This document shows, piece by piece, positions 25,579 through 34,909 of a DNA stretch of 64,000 nucleotides. Where the stretch lies: NCBI RefSeq assembly GCF_003337375.1, contig NZ_QPJD01000019.1:1-64000 (forward strand). The letters are read 5' to 3'. The first letter of the stretch is position 1; each line of letters begins with the position of its first letter. Under the pieces are notes generated by a model. It did no database searches. It worked only from the letters and a program-made list of their open reading frames with translations, and was not told the origin of the DNA. The translations under genes were made by a program, and so were the position numbers. This DNA comes from Paenibacillus prosopidis (GTDB lineage Bacteria > Bacillota > Bacilli > Paenibacillales > Paenibacillaceae).

Positions 25579-26742
25579 ATGGAGAAAGTTAGAGTGGGTA
25601 TGGTAGGCTACAAGTTTATGGGCAAAGCGCATAGTAACGCATATAGGGCGCTGCCGATGTTTTTTCCGGATTCGTTAAAGCCGGAGATGAAGGCGATATG
25701 CGGCCGTGATCCGGAAGGGCTGGAGCAGGCCCGGGCACAGTTCGGCTGGGAAAGCTCAGAAACCGATTGGAAGCAGCTTGTTAACCGTGATGATATTGAT
25801 TTAATAGATATCAATGCGCCGAGTGATGCGCATAAGGCTATTGCCCTCGCTGCAGCAGCGGCAGGCAAGCATCTGTTCTGCGAGAAGCCGCTTGCGCTCA
25901 CGCTCGAGGATTCACGCGAAATGCTGGAGGCGGCTGAGAAAGCCGGCGTGAAGCATATGGTTGGCTTTAACTATCGCTTCGCTCCGGCGGTACAGCTCGC
26001 GAAGAAGCTCGTCGAGGATGGCCGCATCGGGAAAATTTATCATTTCCGTTCTGTTTTCCTGCAGGACTGGATCATTGATCCGAACTTCCCGCTCGTTTGG
26101 CGTCTGCAGAAGGAAATTGCAGGCTCCGGCTCGCACGGGGACCTGGGCGCGCATTTGATCGATATGGCTCGTTTTCTCGTCGGCGAGTTTAACGAAGTAA
26201 TCGGAATGAGCGACACGTTCATTAAAGAGCGCCCGATTGCTTCGGCAATGACGGGGCTTAGCGCAAAAGGCAGTGAGGATGCGCCGCGCGGCGAAGTTAC
26301 CGTTGACGATGCGACGCTGTTCATGACCAGGTTCGAGAACGGGGCGCTCGGCAGCTTCGAGGCTACACGGTTCGCAGCAGGCCACCGCTGTACAAATAGT
26401 TTTGAGATAAACGGCAGTAAAGGAAGCATCAAGTTTGATTTTGAGCGGATGAACGAGCTTCAGGTTTATTTTGCCGACGATGCAGATGATGTACAAGGAT
26501 TCCGCCGCGTGCTCGCGACTGATCCCGCTCATGCTTACATGGATGCTTGGTGGCCGGCAGGGCACACGATTGGCTATGAGCACACCTTCACGCATGAGGT
26601 GCATGAGCTGATGCAGGCATTTGCAGAGGATCGCCAGCCGGTTCCAAACTTTGTGGACGGCGTGAAATGCCAAGAGGTGCTCGAGGCAGTAGAACGTTCG
26701 ATTGCCGAGCGTCGTTGGGTTGCTATTAGCGAGTTGTCATAA
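25579..26742 (+). CDS. Gfo/Idh/MocA-family oxidoreductase
   Basis: NAD(P)-dependent sugar or cyclitol dehydrogenase family, about 387 residues. The Rossmann motif VGMVGYKFMGKAHSNAY lies at the N-terminus, the catalytic-lysine motif CEKPLALT near residue 100, and NYRFAPAV and GDLGAHLIDMARFL in the second domain. The start ATG 25579 follows GAGAGGCGG at good spacing; an upstream in-frame ATG (25561) would place that site inside the gene. The operon partners (LacI, ThuA, second oxidoreductase) suggest breakdown of a keto- or amino-sugar or disaccharide. The substrate is not known. Confidence 0.88.
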   Translation: MEKVRVGMVGYKFMGKAHSNAYRALPMFFPDSLKPEMKAICGRDPEGLEQARAQFGWESSETDWKQLVNRDDIDLIDINAPSDAHKAIALAAAAAGKHLFCEKPLALTLEDSREMLEAAEKAGVKHMVGFNYRFAPAVQLAKKLVEDGRIGKIYHFRSVFLQDWIIDPNFPLVWRLQKEIAGSGSHGDLGAHLIDMARFLVGEFNEVIGMSDTFIKERPIASAMTGLSAKGSEDAPRGEVTVDDATLFMTRFENGALGSFEATRFAAGHRCTNSFEINGSKGSIKFDFERMNELQVYFADDADDVQGFRRVLATDPAHAYMDAWWPAGHTIGYEHTFTHEVHELMQAFAEDRQPVPNFVDGVKCQEVLEAVERSIAERRWVAISELS

Positions 26743-26781
26743 ATGTTATCAAATAGAGCTGTAGAGAGGCAGGAAACGGCA

Positions 26782-27504
26782 ATGAAAAAAGCTTTAATCG
26801 TATGGGGCGGCTGGGATGGACATCAGCCGAAGGAGGTAGCTGAGATTTTCCGTGAGCTGCTGGAGAATGAAGACTTTGAGGTGGAAGTGTCTGATACGCT
26901 GGAAGCTTTCTCTGACGCGGAGAAGCTGAAGGGTCTTGATCTAATCGTTCCCGTATGGACGATGGCGCGCATTGATCAGAAGCTGGTCGATAACGTATCT
27001 GCAGCTGTGCAAAGCGGCGTCGGTTTAGCAGGCTGCCATGGAGGCATGTGCGATGCGTTCCGCGAAAACGTCGACTGGCAGTTTATGACGGGCGGCCAAT
27101 GGGTGGCGCACCCCGGCAATGACGGTGTTGAATATAAGGTCAATATCAGCTACTCGTCGAGTCCGCTGACAGAAGGCATCGAGGATTTCACCGTTAGCAC
27201 AGAGCAGTACTATTTGCACGTCGATCCGGCAGTTGAAGTGCTTGCAACGACGCGCTTTCCATTAACGCCAGGCCCTCATTCGCTCAATAAAGCGGTCGAT
27301 ATGCCTGTCGTCTGGACGAAGCGTTGGGGTGTTGGAAGGGTTTATTACAACTCGCTTGGCCATCAAGCGAACATCATAGAAATTCCGGCTGTAAAGGAGC
27401 TTATGCGACGCGGCTTCCTGTGGAGTGCGGAAGGCAAAGCACTGGCGGCAGCGGCTGGCACAGGCGCGGCAGCATACAGCGGCATGGCGGATAATCAATT
27501 GTAA
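26782..27504 (+). CDS. ThuA-like protein (trehalose utilisation family)
   Basis: A 240-residue cytosolic protein of the ThuA family (PF06283), a class I glutamine-amidotransferase-like fold. Diagnostic segments are the N-terminal KALIVWGGWDGHQP, the PVWTMARIDQ region, GVGLAGCHGGMCDAF and the late GRVYYNSLGHQAN. In rhizobia ThuAB convert trehalose or related disaccharides to 3-keto derivatives, with ThuB being an oxidoreductase of the kind that flanks this gene. ATG 26782 follows GGCAGGAAA; the open frame begins upstream without a ribosome site. Confidence 0.85.
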   Translation: MKKALIVWGGWDGHQPKEVAEIFRELLENEDFEVEVSDTLEAFSDAEKLKGLDLIVPVWTMARIDQKLVDNVSAAVQSGVGLAGCHGGMCDAFRENVDWQFMTGGQWVAHPGNDGVEYKVNISYSSSPLTEGIEDFTVSTEQYYLHVDPAVEVLATTRFPLTPGPHSLNKAVDMPVVWTKRWGVGRVYYNSLGHQANIIEIPAVKELMRRGFLWSAEGKALAAAAGTGAAAYSGMADNQL

Positions 27505-27562
27505 TAGCGAAATCAGCGAGTTGGAAAATAATACCAGGATATGGGACGAGGGACTAGTGAAC

Positions 27563-28663
27563 ATGGATAAAATAAAAGCAGGCATTATCGGTACTGGTAA
27601 TATTAGCGGAATTTATTTTGAGAACGGCAATCGCTTTGATGCGCTTCAGGTTGTAGCCTGTGCCGATTTGGATGTAGAGCGGGCCAGGGCGAAAGGCGAA
27701 GAATTCGGTGTCCGCGGCTGCTCGGTCGAGGAGCTGCTTGCTGATCCGGATATCCAATTGATTATTAATCTAACGATCCCTCAGGCGCACGCTTCGGTTT
27801 GCTTACGCGCGCTCGAAGCGGGTAAACACGTTTATGTGGAGAAGCCATTTGCAGTTACGCGCGAGGAAGCTGCGGAAGTATTGGCGCTTGCTGAGAAAAA
27901 AGGACTTCTCGTAGGCAGCGCGCCGGATACGTTCCTTGGCGGCGGCATTCAAACGAGCATTAAGCTGCTGGAGGACGGTTGGATCGGCACGCCGATCGGC
28001 GCTACCGCTTTCATGGTCGGTGGCGGACATGAATCATGGCATCCTGCGCCGGATTTCTACTATCAAAAGGGCGGCGGCCCAATGTTTGATATGGGGCCTT
28101 ATTATTTGACGGCGTTAGTTGCTATGCTTGGTCCAATAACACGCGTAACGGGCTCGGCACGCATCTCCTATCCAGAGAGAACGATTACCAGCAAACCGAA
28201 ATATGGTCAGAAGGTACAGGTAGAAGTGCCAACGCATATTGCAGGCGTAATGGATTTTGCATCCGGTCCGATCGGCACGCTGCTGACGAGCTTCGATGTG
28301 AAGGGGGGTTCTACGCTTCCCCGAATTGAAGTATACGGAAGCGCGGGCACAATGCTTGTTCCGGACCCAAATACATTTGGCGGTACGATCAAAATTTGGC
28401 GTTCAGGCTCGAACGAGTGGTCAGACATTCCGCTTGCATACGGATATGCGGAGAACGCGCGCGGCGTAGGCGCCGCCGATATGGCCAAAGCGATTCAGAC
28501 CGGCCGCAAGCATCGGGCGAATGGCGAGCTAGCCTTTCACGTTCTGGAAGCGATGCACGGCTTCCACGACGCTTCGGAGCAAGGAGCTCATTATATGATG
28601 AAAAGCACCTGCGAGAGACCGGCGCCGCTGCCATTAGGATTGCAGCCGTTCTGCTTGGATTAA
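27563..28663 (+). CDS. Gfo/Idh/MocA-family oxidoreductase (second in operon)
   Basis: About 366 residues: Rossmann start KIKAGIIGTGNISGIYF, catalytic-lysine motif YVEKPFAVT, and GPMFDMGPYYLTALVAM in the C-terminal domain. It differs clearly from the first oxidoreductase, so the two probably act in sequence or on different positions of the sugar rather than being redundant. The ATG at 27563 is chosen; GTG 27557, closer to GAGG at 27548, is an alternative. It is the last gene of the LacI-controlled operon and is convergent with opuAC. Confidence 0.87.
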   Translation: MDKIKAGIIGTGNISGIYFENGNRFDALQVVACADLDVERARAKGEEFGVRGCSVEELLADPDIQLIINLTIPQAHASVCLRALEAGKHVYVEKPFAVTREEAAEVLALAEKKGLLVGSAPDTFLGGGIQTSIKLLEDGWIGTPIGATAFMVGGGHESWHPAPDFYYQKGGGPMFDMGPYYLTALVAMLGPITRVTGSARISYPERTITSKPKYGQKVQVEVPTHIAGVMDFASGPIGTLLTSFDVKGGSTLPRIEVYGSAGTMLVPDPNTFGGTIKIWRSGSNEWSDIPLAYGYAENARGVGAADMAKAIQTGRKHRANGELAFHVLEAMHGFHDASEQGAHYMMKSTCERPAPLPLGLQPFCLD

Positions 28664-28667
28664 ATGT

Positions 28668-28708
28668 AAAAAAGCTGACCCCTGTGATTTATGATCACAG
28701 GGGTCAGC
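28668..28708 (-). terminator. terminator of the opuA operon
   Basis: Read on the minus strand, GCTGACCCCTGTGA and its perfect complement form a 14-bp stem with a 7-nt loop, followed by six T residues. On the + strand the stem has no T run but may still slow read-through from the oxidoreductase gene. Confidence 0.9.
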
Positions 28709-28726
28709 CATTGTAAAACGAGATTA

Positions 28727-29590
28727 CTATTTCAACCAAACATCCACTTTCTCCGCATTCTGCTCAACCCATGCTTTAGCCGCAGCCTCAGGGGTTTGAC
28801 CTTCTTGAATTTGAATCATGACGTTCTCCATATCTTCAGGTGTCCAGTTGAATTGATCAAGGAAGGCGAAAGCTTCAGGCTGATCTTCCTTCAGGCCTTT
28901 ACGGGCAATCGTATGGATTTGCTCGTCTCCGCCATAAACGTTTTTAGTATCCTCCAAATATTTCAGATCCATCTTGGCGAATTTCCAGTGAGGCGTCCAT
29001 CCGGTCACAATAATAGGCTCTTTGTTCGCGTACGCTTTCTCCAGCTGACCCGTCATTGCAGCAGAGGAGCTTTCAAGCAGTGTCCATTTGTCCCGCAGGC
29101 CATATTCGTCTAAAACTTTCTCTGTAGACATCATCAAGCCTGCGCCCGGCTCAATGCCGATAATGGTATAGTCGACAGAAGCTCCAACCGTATCATTCAA
29201 ATCCTCGATGCTGTTAATTTCCATATATTGAGGAACGACCAGACCGATTTTTGTACCGTCCAGGTTTGGTCCCAGGTCTTCATATTGACCGTTGTATTTC
29301 GATACATAGGATGCGTGCGTCGTTGGAAGCCAAGCGGCTACCATCGCGTCGGCACTGCCGTCGGAAATGCCGGCCCACATCGGTCCTGCGTCGACCTGCA
29401 TCAGCTCGACCTCAAACCCGAGCTTTTGCTCGAACACTTCCTTAACGACGTAGGTGCTAGCAATTTCAGAATCCCATGCGACATAGGCTAGCGTCACTTT
29501 CTTATGGCTTGCGCCAGCGGACGAGCATCCCGCAAGCAGTACGATCATCAGAATAGCAGCTGTGATTACTTTCATTTTGTTATGTTTCAA
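28727..29590 (-). CDS. opuAC: glycine betaine ABC transporter, substrate-binding lipoprotein
   Basis: Captures glycine betaine or related compatible solutes for osmoprotection. The 287 residues begin with a lipoprotein signal (lipobox LAGC) and continue with the OpuAC/ProX family fold: LAYVAWDSEIASTYVV, DAMVAAWLPTTHASY and VTGWTPHWKFAKMDLKYLED, with aromatic residues suited to a quaternary-amine cage. The TTG start lies 7 nt after AAGGAG; an ATG five codons later is too far from it. It is the last gene of the opuAA-opuAB-opuAC operon. Confidence 0.92.
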   Translation of the reverse strand: MKHNKMKVITAAILMIVLLAGCSSAGASHKKVTLAYVAWDSEIASTYVVKEVFEQKLGFEVELMQVDAGPMWAGISDGSADAMVAAWLPTTHASYVSKYNGQYEDLGPNLDGTKIGLVVPQYMEINSIEDLNDTVGASVDYTIIGIEPGAGLMMSTEKVLDEYGLRDKWTLLESSSAAMTGQLEKAYANKEPIIVTGWTPHWKFAKMDLKYLEDTKNVYGGDEQIHTIARKGLKEDQPEAFAFLDQFNWTPEDMENVMIQIQEGQTPEAAAKAWVEQNAEKVDVWLK

Positions 29591-29610
29591 AAGATCACTC
29601 CTTCATAAAA

Positions 29611-30447
29611 TTAGGCCGTGTTTGTTTTACGGATAACCTGCTGGGTCAGCCGATCTAGTATGATAGCCAATATGACGATTGCGAGACCAGCTTCAAAGCC
29701 GACGCCTGTATTACCCTGCGTAACGGCACGGTATACGTATGCGCCAACGCCTTGTGCGCCAATCATAGATGCAATAACGACCATCGATAACGACAGCATG
29801 ATCGTTTGGTTAATGCCGGCCATAATCGTCGGCTTCGCAATCGGAAGCTGAAGCTTAAACAGCTTCTGCGCAGGAGTTGAGCCGAAGGCGTCTGCAGCTT
29901 CTACCAGCTCCTCCGGCACTTGGCGAATGCCGAGATTCGTCAGTCGAATCGTAGGCGGTATGGCGAATATAATGGATGAGATAACGCCAGGCACCACACC
30001 TAGAGAAAAGAAGGTAACAGCAGGCAGCAAGTATACGAATGCCGGCATTGTCTGCATAAAATCTAGCACTGGCGTAACGATTTTCTGGATGCTGTTGTAG
30101 CGTGCGCACAGGATGCCGGTGGGTACCCCGATCAGTACCGATATAAAAGCTGCTGTCAGTACGAGTGCGAGTGTCTGCATCGTTTGGCTCCAGTATCCCA
30201 GATTTTCAATAACAAACAGCCCGATTAACGTAAACAACGCCATTTTCCACTTGCCGATAAACCAAGCGAGAAGGGTAAATAATAGGATAAGGACAATAGC
30301 GGGAAACCAGCTTAGTGCAGCTTCTAGTCCATTAACGGTTTCGCCTACGACAACACGTATAAAGCCGAATAATGGCTCCAGATTCGTTTCAAGCCAGCCC
30401 TCCAGCCACTCGATCCAGTCGGCCAGCGGAATTTTAGGCAGTTTCAT
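29611..30447 (-). CDS. opuAB: glycine betaine ABC transporter permease
   Basis: Membrane subunit of the OpuA importer, 278 residues with about six to seven helices. It has the conserved GVPTGILCARYNSIQKI and VPEELVEAADAFGSTPAQKLFKLQLP (EAA loop) segments. ATG 30447 follows AGGTGA; an in-frame GTG three codons upstream is possible. It overlaps the end of opuAA by 14 nt, indicating coupled translation. Confidence 0.93.
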   Translation of the reverse strand: MKLPKIPLADWIEWLEGWLETNLEPLFGFIRVVVGETVNGLEAALSWFPAIVLILLFTLLAWFIGKWKMALFTLIGLFVIENLGYWSQTMQTLALVLTAAFISVLIGVPTGILCARYNSIQKIVTPVLDFMQTMPAFVYLLPAVTFFSLGVVPGVISSIIFAIPPTIRLTNLGIRQVPEELVEAADAFGSTPAQKLFKLQLPIAKPTIMAGINQTIMLSLSMVVIASMIGAQGVGAYVYRAVTQGNTGVGFEAGLAIVILAIILDRLTQQVIRKTNTA

Positions 30448-31642
30448 GACGTTCACCTGCCTCTAATACGGTATTTCCGGATAATGCTGCAAGAACAGCA
30501 CCTTTGATGACGATACCCTTCAGACGCCCGCTTTGATCGATAACGGATACAGGAAATTTTGAATTGCTCATTAATTCAAACAATTCATGAAGCAGCGTCT
30601 CCGGAACAGCGGAAGGTGCTTCCCGCTGCATCGCTTCTTCAAGCTTAAGTCCGTTTTTTATCGCATGGACAGCATCATCGGCGGTGATTACGCCGAGCAG
30701 GCGCATCATTTTATCGACGACGTATAGACTGGATATCCCGCGGTCCCGCATGAATTGCAAAGCTACGCGCGGGCCTTTCTCTATCGTAATGGTCTCAGCC
30801 TTCACCATTACATGTGATGCGGTCAGCACTTTGGACAAATCGACATCCTCGACAAACCGCTCAACATATTTGTTGGCAGGCTGCATTAATATTTCTTCAG
30901 GCGAACCGATTTGGACGATGCTTCCGTCCTTCATCAAAGCGATTTGATCACCGATTCGAAGAGCTTCGTTCAAGTCATGTGTGATGAAAACGATCGTTTT
31001 TTTCATTTTTGCTTGAAGCTCAAGCAGCTCATCCTGCATATCCTTGCGAATAAGCGGATCTAGCGCGCTGAAAGCTTCGTCCATCAGCAGGACATCAGGA
31101 TCGTTGGCTAGCCCTCTTGCCAGTCCGACACGCTGCTGCATGCCGCCGCTCAATTGATCGGGGTAGCTGTTCTCCCAACCTTTGAGTCCAACAAGCTCAA
31201 GCGATTCCATCGCCATCTCTCTGCGTTTCTTCTTATCGATGCCTTGGACCTCAAGGCCGTATTCGATATTTTGAATGACGGTACGATGCGGAAACAGCGC
31301 AAATTTCTGAAATACCATGCCCACATTTTTTCTTCTAAACTGCCGCAATTGCTCGGGCGACATACGCAGTACGTCCGTTCCGTTAAATAATACTTGGCCC
31401 GATGTTGGCTCGATTAACCGATTCAGCAGCCGAACGAGTGTCGACTTGCCGCTACCGGACAAGCCCATAATGACAAATATTTGTCCTGCTTCGATCGCGA
31501 AGTCTGCTTGATTAACGCCAACCGTAAGCTTCGTTTCCGCGAATATTTTATCTTTAGACCATCCTTTATCCAGCAGCGGGATCGCCTTTTTCGGATCGGC
31601 TCCGAATATTTTGGTCAGCCTCTTGGCTTCTATGATCGCCAT
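30434..31642 (-). CDS. opuAA: glycine betaine ABC transporter, ATP-binding protein
   Basis: ATPase of the OpuA osmoprotectant importer, 402 residues. It has Walker A GLSGSGKST, signature LSGGMQQR, Walker B VLLMDEAFSALD and switch His in FITHDLNEA. Two C-terminal CBS modules (about residues 270-390) follow; in OpuA these sense ionic strength. The start follows AAGGGGGG. It is the first gene of the operon and divergent from a GbsR-type regulator. Confidence 0.94.
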   Translation of the reverse strand: MAIIEAKRLTKIFGADPKKAIPLLDKGWSKDKIFAETKLTVGVNQADFAIEAGQIFVIMGLSGSGKSTLVRLLNRLIEPTSGQVLFNGTDVLRMSPEQLRQFRRKNVGMVFQKFALFPHRTVIQNIEYGLEVQGIDKKKRREMAMESLELVGLKGWENSYPDQLSGGMQQRVGLARGLANDPDVLLMDEAFSALDPLIRKDMQDELLELQAKMKKTIVFITHDLNEALRIGDQIALMKDGSIVQIGSPEEILMQPANKYVERFVEDVDLSKVLTASHVMVKAETITIEKGPRVALQFMRDRGISSLYVVDKMMRLLGVITADDAVHAIKNGLKLEEAMQREAPSAVPETLLHELFELMSNSKFPVSVIDQSGRLKGIVIKGAVLAALSGNTVLEAGERHETA

Positions 31643-31884
31643 GTTTTGCCCCCCTTGTGGAATATTTCGACTCTATAAGTGTAGATGGTTATCTTTGTAA
31701 AGGTCAAAAGGCGTGAGCTTCCGTATACTTTGTACAGTTATAACTTTACGAACTTTACGTGCGGAATCCTCCTGATAACTCCCTTTTTCATACAAATTGC
31801 TATCTTTACATATAGACAAACATTTGATTACAATACTTGTTGTAGCATTGATAGGGGAAACGACATTCCTCGGGAGGAACCGAC

Positions 31885-32448
31885 ATGAATGAACTTGCAG
31901 CACTAACAGACGATCAACGCGCAAAATTGCAAAACACGCGCCGACGCGTCATTGAATCAATAGGGAAAAATATGGATTTATACGGCATAACGCTATCCAT
32001 TGGCCATTTATACGGAAATATGTACTTCAATCAGGAGCCGGTGACGCTTGATGAGATGAGCGAGACGATGGGGATGAGCAAGACGTCGATGAGCACGGGC
32101 ATGCGGACGCTGCATGATTTGAAGATGATCAATAAAGTATGGGGCAAAGGCTCGCGGAAGGATTTATATGAGGTCGTACCGGATTGGCATCAAAACTTCG
32201 CCGATTTCTTCTCTATTAAATGGAGAAAAGCCGTCGATCAAAACATGAGCGTCTTAAATCGGTCAATGAAGGAAATCGATGCGCTCAAGCAGCAATATGA
32301 GAGTGATGAAGCCTTTTTAGAAGTGCTCAACAATGACTCAAAAAAAATCGATGACGCCATAAAATATTACAAATGGCTGGATAGGCTGATCGATTCGTTC
32401 GAGACCGGAGATATTTTCCGGTTTATTCCGAAAGAGGATGAAGCATAA
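31885..32448 (+). CDS. GbsR-type (MarR-related) regulator of osmoprotectant genes
   Basis: A 187-residue winged-helix repressor of the GbsR/OpcR group. It shows SIGKNMDLYGITLSIGHLYG, the helix-turn-helix LDEMSETMGMSKTSMSTGMRTL and KVWGKGSRKDLYEVV, which are characteristic of choline/betaine regulators. ATG 31885 follows CGGGAGGAA. Its divergent placement next to opuA implies that it represses that operon. The 242-nt gap holds inverted words such as AGTTATAACT (31735-31744) that could be operator sites, though no binding site is certain. Confidence 0.87.
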   Translation: MNELAALTDDQRAKLQNTRRRVIESIGKNMDLYGITLSIGHLYGNMYFNQEPVTLDEMSETMGMSKTSMSTGMRTLHDLKMINKVWGKGSRKDLYEVVPDWHQNFADFFSIKWRKAVDQNMSVLNRSMKEIDALKQQYESDEAFLEVLNNDSKKIDDAIKYYKWLDRLIDSFETGDIFRFIPKEDEA

Positions 32449-32484
32449 GGAAAAGGTTTGATTAATGAAAAGCTCGACAATGGG

Positions 32485-32516
32485 AGTCCAGGCCATGATG
32501 CCTGGGCTTTTGTTTT
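32485..32516 (+). terminator. terminator after the gbsR-like gene
   Basis: AGTCCAGGC/GCCTGGGCT stem with a 6-nt loop and a T-rich tail. Confidence 0.85.
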
Positions 32517-32618
32517 ATCGTGTGGCTACTTTTTCAAGAAGCCCGGCAGGATGATTTTCAGGACCAGAATATGGTAAGCTTACTTCTATAACTTAAGGGT
32601 AAGGGGTCGACCAAACCA

Positions 32619-33824
32619 ATGAGTGACTGCACGCATTCGAACAAAGAGCCAATGATTGTGATGAATGGGAAGTTAGTATTGCCGGATAAGGTAATAGAAG
32701 CGGCAGTGACTGTCAAAGAGGGCCGTATTGAATCGTTGCTCCGTGATGCTTCGTCCATTGAGGATTGGAGGCAGCAAAATCCGTCTGCAGTTGTTCTTAA
32801 TGCGGGGGGACGCTACGTCCTGCCTGGACTGATCGACATTCATTGCGATGCGATTGAGAAGGAAGTGCAGCCGCGTCCGAATACGTTATTTCCGCTGGAT
32901 ATGGCTTTGCTGGAGTTTGAACGGAAGCTGCCGGTGCATGGCATTACGACGATGTACCACTCGCTTTCGCTCGGCGTTGGATTAAGTCTGCGCGGCGATC
33001 ACCTGTTAACGGGAATGGTTGAGCACATTCATCGCTACCGGAGCAAACGGTCGATGATCCGCAACCGGATTCATTTGCGGTTCGAGGTGTCGCATTTGGC
33101 TGGAATGCCTATTGTGGAACGGTATTTGGATGAGAATGCTATTGAATATTTATCGTTTATGGATCACTCGCCAGGACAAGGACAATATCACGAGCCGGGT
33201 TCTTTTGAGCGTTATGTGATGAAAAATCAAGGTGTAGGTATCGATGAGGTTCAAGTCATTGTTGACGGGTTAATTGAGCGGAGGCAGCAGGTTAACTGGG
33301 AACATTTGCATCAATTAGGCAAGCTTGCAGCTGAACGGGGTATAGCTATTGCGTCTCATGACGATGATACGGTAGAAAAGGTTGAGGAATCGATAGGCTA
33401 TGGCGTATCCATCTGCGAATTTCCGATTAATTTGGTGACGGCGAACTACGCTGCCAAGCGGGGACTTCATGTATGCGTGGGTGCTCCAAATGTGGTTAGA
33501 GGCTTGTCGCATGACCAAAACCTAAGGGCAGTCGATGCCATTATGGCAGGTGCAGCGGACATTATTTGTTCCGATTATCATCCCTCATCCTTGCTCTCTG
33601 CGGTGTTCAAGCTAAGTGATGAAGGAACGGCAGCTTTGCCGGAGGCGGTGCGGATGGCTACGCTTCATCCTGCGCAGGCGTTAGGCTCGGGCAGCGAGCT
33701 TGGTTCCATCGAGCCCGGCAAAGCGGCCGATCTTATCGTAGTCGATCGTTACGAAGGCCACCCGTGGGTAACGAATACAATCGTCGGCGGAAATCTCGTC
33801 TATTCGGCGGCGTTTCGTTATTGA
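32619..33824 (+). CDS. PhnM-like amidohydrolase
   Basis: Amidohydrolase close to PhnM, which in phosphonate breakdown hydrolyses alpha-D-ribose 1-methylphosphonate 5-triphosphate to the 5-phosphate plus diphosphate. The metal-site motifs GLIDIHCDAIE, RFEVSH, IASHDDDT and ICSDYHPSSLL are present, and the 401 residues match the family. No other C-P lyase gene (phnG-L, phnJ) lies nearby, so the gene is an orphan here and may act on another ribose phosphate. The ribosome site is weak (AAGGGG). It ends 7 nt inside the convergent sspI. Confidence 0.82.
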   Translation: MSDCTHSNKEPMIVMNGKLVLPDKVIEAAVTVKEGRIESLLRDASSIEDWRQQNPSAVVLNAGGRYVLPGLIDIHCDAIEKEVQPRPNTLFPLDMALLEFERKLPVHGITTMYHSLSLGVGLSLRGDHLLTGMVEHIHRYRSKRSMIRNRIHLRFEVSHLAGMPIVERYLDENAIEYLSFMDHSPGQGQYHEPGSFERYVMKNQGVGIDEVQVIVDGLIERRQQVNWEHLHQLGKLAAERGIAIASHDDDTVEKVEESIGYGVSICEFPINLVTANYAAKRGLHVCVGAPNVVRGLSHDQNLRAVDAIMAGAADIICSDYHPSSLLSAVFKLSDEGTAALPEAVRMATLHPAQALGSGSELGSIEPGKAADLIVVDRYEGHPWVTNTIVGGNLVYSAAFRY

Positions 33825-34057
33825 GACGGATTTGCGTGCTCGGAATGGTGAAGATGCTTGTGCAGAGAATCAACCATTCGGCTTTGTTCCGGTTCAGTCG
33901 ACTGCTGCCAGATCATTTCAAACAATACTCCGAGTCCGGGCAAAGCGTGCTCATCGGCACCAATTGAGTCTTCGATGATTTCCGAGAGTTCTTGCTCGGA
34001 CTTATCTTGTACACGCATAACGATCGCTTGGCGCAAATCAATAGTATTTGTGTTCAA
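33818..34057 (-). CDS. sspI: small acid-soluble spore protein I
   Basis: A 79-residue spore protein. LPGLGVLFEMIWQ is the family signature, matching Bacillus SspI (LPGLGVLFEVIWQ), as does the DLRQAIVMRVQ N-terminus. SspI is made in the forespore under sigma-G control and is minor in amount. The TTG start follows AGGAGG at a workable distance. The C-terminus (HKHLHHSEHANPSQ) is longer and more His-rich than in Bacillus. Confidence 0.92.
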   Translation of the reverse strand: MNTNTIDLRQAIVMRVQDKSEQELSEIIEDSIGADEHALPGLGVLFEMIWQQSTEPEQSRMVDSLHKHLHHSEHANPSQ

Positions 34058-34235
34058 CCTTAATAACCTCCTGCCGCATTCAGATTTACTAATATAATAT
34101 GTCCAGCAAGAGCTGCTTTCATCCGAATAAACTGGATATGATATACTGTGAAAATGGTATAAGGGAAAGAGCGCTTCGGAATACGTTTAGTTAGGCTAAC
34201 TGCAGCAATCATCCTAAAAGGAGGATTTTGTAACG

Positions 34236-34901
34236 ATGGCGAAAAAACAGTACGCAGTAATTGGCATGGGACGCTTCGGCTCAAGCGTTGCCAAAGCATT
34301 GACGGAGATGGGCTTCGAGGTGCTGGCAATTGACTCAAACGAGCAGCGGGTGCAGGAGGTCGTTAATACGGTCACGCATGCCGTATCAGCGGATTCAACG
34401 GATGAGGATGCGCTTCGCGCGCTTGGAATACGGAACTTTGACGTCGTTGTAGTAGCAATCGGTCAAGATATTCAGTCGAGTATTTTGACGACATTAATAT
34501 TGAAGGATCTTGGAGTAAAGACCTTGATCGTCAAAGCGCAAAGCGAGCTGCACGGCAAAGTGGTGCATAAAATCGGCGCTGATAAAGTCATTTTCCCGGA
34601 GCGGGATATGGGTCTGCGTGTCGCTCATCATCTTGTCTCTCCAAACATCCTGGATTACATCGAAATCTCCGATGATTACAGCATCATTGAGATTAAGGCA
34701 CCGGAGCAAATGATCGGCAAAAGCTTAAAGCAGCTCGACATTAGGGCGAGATACAAATGTAACGTTATGGCTATAAAAACAGGCACTTCAATGAATATTG
34801 CCCCTTATGCGGAAGATTTGATCGGCAGTGAGGACGTTATCGTTATCGTGGGTAAAAATTCGGATTTGAAAAACCTGGAAATCGCTTATTCGGAAGGTTA
34901 A
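34236..34901 (+). CDS. Ktr potassium channel regulatory subunit KtrA/KtrC
   Basis: Cytosolic RCK subunit that gates the KtrB/KtrD potassium channel in response to ATP/ADP and c-di-AMP. The 221 residues hold an RCK_N Rossmann domain (YAVIGMGRFGSSVAKALTEMG) and an RCK_C domain from about 135. The start follows AAAAGGAGGA. No ktrB lies beside it, which is normal for ktrC-type genes, so the KtrA versus KtrC choice is open. A small inverted repeat AGTTAGGCTAACT (34189-34201) lies upstream. Confidence 0.9.
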   Translation: MAKKQYAVIGMGRFGSSVAKALTEMGFEVLAIDSNEQRVQEVVNTVTHAVSADSTDEDALRALGIRNFDVVVVAIGQDIQSSILTTLILKDLGVKTLIVKAQSELHGKVVHKIGADKVIFPERDMGLRVAHHLVSPNILDYIEISDDYSIIEIKAPEQMIGKSLKQLDIRARYKCNVMAIKTGTSMNIAPYAEDLIGSEDVIVIVGKNSDLKNLEIAYSEG

Positions 34902-34909
34902 CGAACACT

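Noticed and set aside
34100-34235. c-di-AMP (ydaO) riboswitch upstream of the ktrA-like gene
   Set aside because: The leader is too short and lacks the conserved ydaO core; only a small inverted repeat is visible.
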